Below, piece after piece: positions 7,038-8,292 of a stretch of 8,292 nt of DNA. The notes under the pieces were generated by a model. It was not told where the DNA came from and searched no databases. It was given only the letters and a program-made list of their open reading frames with translations. Position numbers and translations under genes: made by a program. The first letter of the stretch is position 1; every line of letters starts with the position of its first letter. The stretch is taken from positions 1 to 8,292 of the forward strand of contig CANJZR010000149.1 of NCBI GenBank assembly GCA_947479075.1, read 5' to 3'. The stretch comes from Planctomycetaceae bacterium (GTDB lineage: Bacteria > Planctomycetota > Planctomycetia > Planctomycetales > Planctomycetaceae).

Positions 7038-7142
7038 CCTTGCTTTGCTTCTGTTCCATTGAAAACCTCTGAACAAAGTGGTTCGTCAGCAATGTTGTCC
7101 AGCGATCCTTGACCTGGATCTTTGAACAGAAGCGAAGCAAGG
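7038..7142. repeat. 19-bp inverted repeat with 67-base loop
   Basis: CCTTGCTTTGCTTCTGTTC at 7038-7056 is the reverse complement of GAACAGAAGCGAAGCAAGG at 7124-7142 except for one position (T7046 against G7134, which would be a G-U pair in RNA). Extending the arms outward to 7030 and 7150 keeps 23 of 27 positions matching. The loop contains a smaller hairpin, GATCC/GGATC. There is no target duplication at the ends and no coding capacity. It may be a miniature inverted-repeat element, two opposed copies of a short interspersed repeat, or a structured regulatory element between divergent genes. The pairing is certain; the identity is not. Confidence 0.7.
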
Positions 7143-7299
7143 AAAGCAAGAATGTGGAAGCTGACTGGTGGGGGACTCGCACAATGTGTTGTGAGGAGAT
7201 GACAATGGAATCGCGTTTGTCAGGCGAGAGTGCCTCTGCGGATGGCGGTGCGGCGGGTGAATCGGGATACTGATCACACATGATTCACTGTGTCCCGCT

Positions 7300-7304
7300 G
7301 AGGA
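7300..7304 (+). promoter_or_regulatory. Ribosome binding site of the second Asp-box gene
   Basis: GAGGA ends 10 bases before the ATG at 7315, slightly long but acceptable. The ATG at 7305 is in another frame and lacks a signal peptide or Asp boxes. Confidence 0.45.
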
Positions 7305-7314
7305 ATGCTCGCCG

Positions 7315-8292
7315 ATGTTTACCTTCTGGTCGCTTCACCGTTGGATTGCGTGTGCTGGTTTCCTGCTCATGGCGTCGGTGACCTCGCCGGCTGCAGAACC
7401 TCCCAGGTACGAGATTCTGGAGACCCGCATCGTCAGCTGGAAGCCGCCGCTCTACCACGGCTGGCCAACGTTGGCACGTCGGTCGAACGGGGAACTGTTG
7501 ATTGCATTCTCAGGCGGACGGGAAAGCCATGTTTGCCCGTTTGGTCGTGTCGAGCTGATGCGGTCGAAGGACAACGGCGTGACTTGGGGTTGGCCGCAGG
7601 TGCTGTACGACGGTCCGATCGATGATCGTGATGCCGGTGTCGTCGAGACCAAGGCCGGTTCACTGCTCGTGACGACCTTCACCTCGAACGCCTACGAGAA
7701 GCTGCTCACCGCAGCCGAGTTGAAGAAGCCCGGCGAGAAGGGCGCGTTCACGGAAACTCAACTGGCCGAATGGCGGGCCGCTCACAACCGACTGACTGAC
7801 GAGCAGCGCCGGGTCGAACTCGGCTGCTGGATGATTCGGTCGACCGATGGCGGCGTCACCTGGTCGGCGCGTTATCGCGTTCCGGTCAACAGCCCGCACG
7901 GTCCGGTCGCATTGCAGGACGGACGCGTACTCTACGCGGGAGCTTCGTTGTGGGCGGAGTCGCGTCGCGTGGGCGTCTGCCACTCGAAGGACGATGGTGT
8001 CACGTGGGAATGGTTGGCTGATATTCCGGTTCGCCCGGGAGATAACCCCGATGAGTATCACGAGCTGCATGCGGTGGAGGCTGCCAACGGGCATCTGATC
8101 TGCCACATTCGCAATCACAACTCACCGAATGCCGGTGAGACACTACAAAGCGAGTCGTCCGACGGAGGGAAAACCTGGAGCGTGCCGCACCCGATCGGAG
8201 TGTGGGGGCTGCCATCGCATCTGCTGAAACTTACAGATGGGCGGCTGTTGATGTCATACGGTCACCGTCGCTTCCCCTTTGGCAACCAGGTC
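7315..8292 (+). CDS. Secreted sialidase-fold (Asp-box/BNR) protein, 3' end off window
   Basis: 326 codons open to the right edge; the C-terminus is missing. The N-terminus has a signal peptide (hydrophobic 10-22, cleavage probably after SPAA near 27), so the protein is exported. Four Asp boxes of the S-x-D-x-G-x-T-W type are visible at 84-91, 176-183, 224-231 and 281-288, one per propeller blade. This is stronger support for the fold than in the other propeller protein at 4388-5608. The first blade reads YHGWPTLARRSNG (47-59) then SGGRESHVCPFGRVEL (66-81), where a true sialidase would carry F/Y-R-I-P; the catalytic arginine of that motif is absent, so sialidase activity should not be assumed. 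Residues about 128-165 form a charged insertion (EKLLTAAELKKPGEKG and following) between blades. Transcribed divergently from nagA; a shared function in glycan use is possible but inferred. Confidence 0.92.
   Translation, partial: MFTFWSLHRWIACAGFLLMASVTSPAAEPPRYEILETRIVSWKPPLYHGWPTLARRSNGELLIAFSGGRESHVCPFGRVELMRSKDNGVTWGWPQVLYDGPIDDRDAGVVETKAGSLLVTTFTSNAYEKLLTAAELKKPGEKGAFTETQLAEWRAAHNRLTDEQRRVELGCWMIRSTDGGVTWSARYRVPVNSPHGPVALQDGRVLYAGASLWAESRRVGVCHSKDDGVTWEWLADIPVRPGDNPDEYHELHAVEAANGHLICHIRNHNSPNAGETLQSESSDGGKTWSVPHPIGVWGLPSHLLKLTDGRLLMSYGHRRFPFGNQV

Larger units (their letters stand above)
6921..7314. other. Divergent intergenic region, nagA operon / second Asp-box gene
   Basis: About 394 bases with no convincing protein gene and visibly lower GC than the flanking genes. 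It should contain the promoters of both the nagA operon and the rightward gene. The only -10-like element noted is TATAGT on the minus strand (6966-6971), without a good -35. It holds a G-rich minus-strand tract (6980-7025), a 19-bp inverted repeat (7038-7056 with 7124-7142) and a small hairpin, GATCC/GGATC (7104-7108 and 7116-7120), inside the repeat's loop. Confidence 0.6.

Noticed and set aside
7184..7273. Tiny plus-strand ORF; the internal ATG at 7205 has GAGGAG 6 bases upstream and would give a 22-residue Ser/Gly/Ala-rich peptide
   Set aside because: The ribosome binding site is good, but the peptide is very short and low-complexity and resembles nothing known. A leader peptide for the downstream gene cannot be excluded, but there is no evidence beyond the spacing.
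7018..7281. Minus-strand frame of 87 codons through the inverted-repeat region
   Set aside because: It passes through the repeat and G-poor tract, has no ribosome binding site noticed and no recognisable domain; most likely a chance open frame.

Overview
The window most likely comes from the chromosome of a Planctomycetota bacterium. It carries a PSCyt1/PSCyt2/PSD1 cytochrome protein next to a DUF1501 protein, a pairing highly characteristic of that phylum. It also has several exported Asp-box (BNR/sialidase-fold) proteins and moderately GC-rich coding sequence. Genus cannot be determined from the sequence alone. I find no rRNA, tRNA, CRISPR array, integrase or transposase.

Layout: (1) Positions 1-2293, minus strand, hold the 5' three quarters or so of a large exported cytochrome-c-like PSCyt1-PSCyt2-LamG-PSD1 protein that runs off the left edge. 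(2) Positions 2294-2599 are a divergent intergenic region with a short direct repeat. (3) Positions 2600-3991, plus strand, encode a Tat-type exported DUF1501 protein. (4) Positions 4019-6920, minus strand, form a probable three-gene operon transcribed in the order nagA-like deacetylase, sialidase-fold secreted protein, small cupin. It converges on the DUF1501 gene with a gap of only 27 bases. (5) Positions 6921-7314 are a second divergent intergenic region of unusual composition, with a G-rich (minus-strand) tract and a 19-bp inverted repeat. (6) Positions 7315-8292, plus strand, encode the N-terminal 326 residues of a second exported Asp-box protein that runs off the right edge.

How the genes may work together: the PSCyt/DUF1501 pair is a recurrent but functionally unresolved planctomycete module. 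The nagA-like gene and the two sialidase-fold genes around it suggest a theme of amino-sugar or glycan breakdown, with secreted beta-propeller proteins outside and a deacetylase in the cytoplasm. This link is inference. Both propeller proteins lack the textbook FRIP arginine motif of true sialidases. The NagA-like enzyme has a tyrosine where the family's metal-ligand glutamate normally sits.

I see no clearly new multi-gene system. The points most worth a second look are the altered metal site in the NagA-like enzyme, the inverted repeat at 7038-7142, the G-rich nagA leader and the head-to-head arrangement of the PSCyt and DUF1501 genes.
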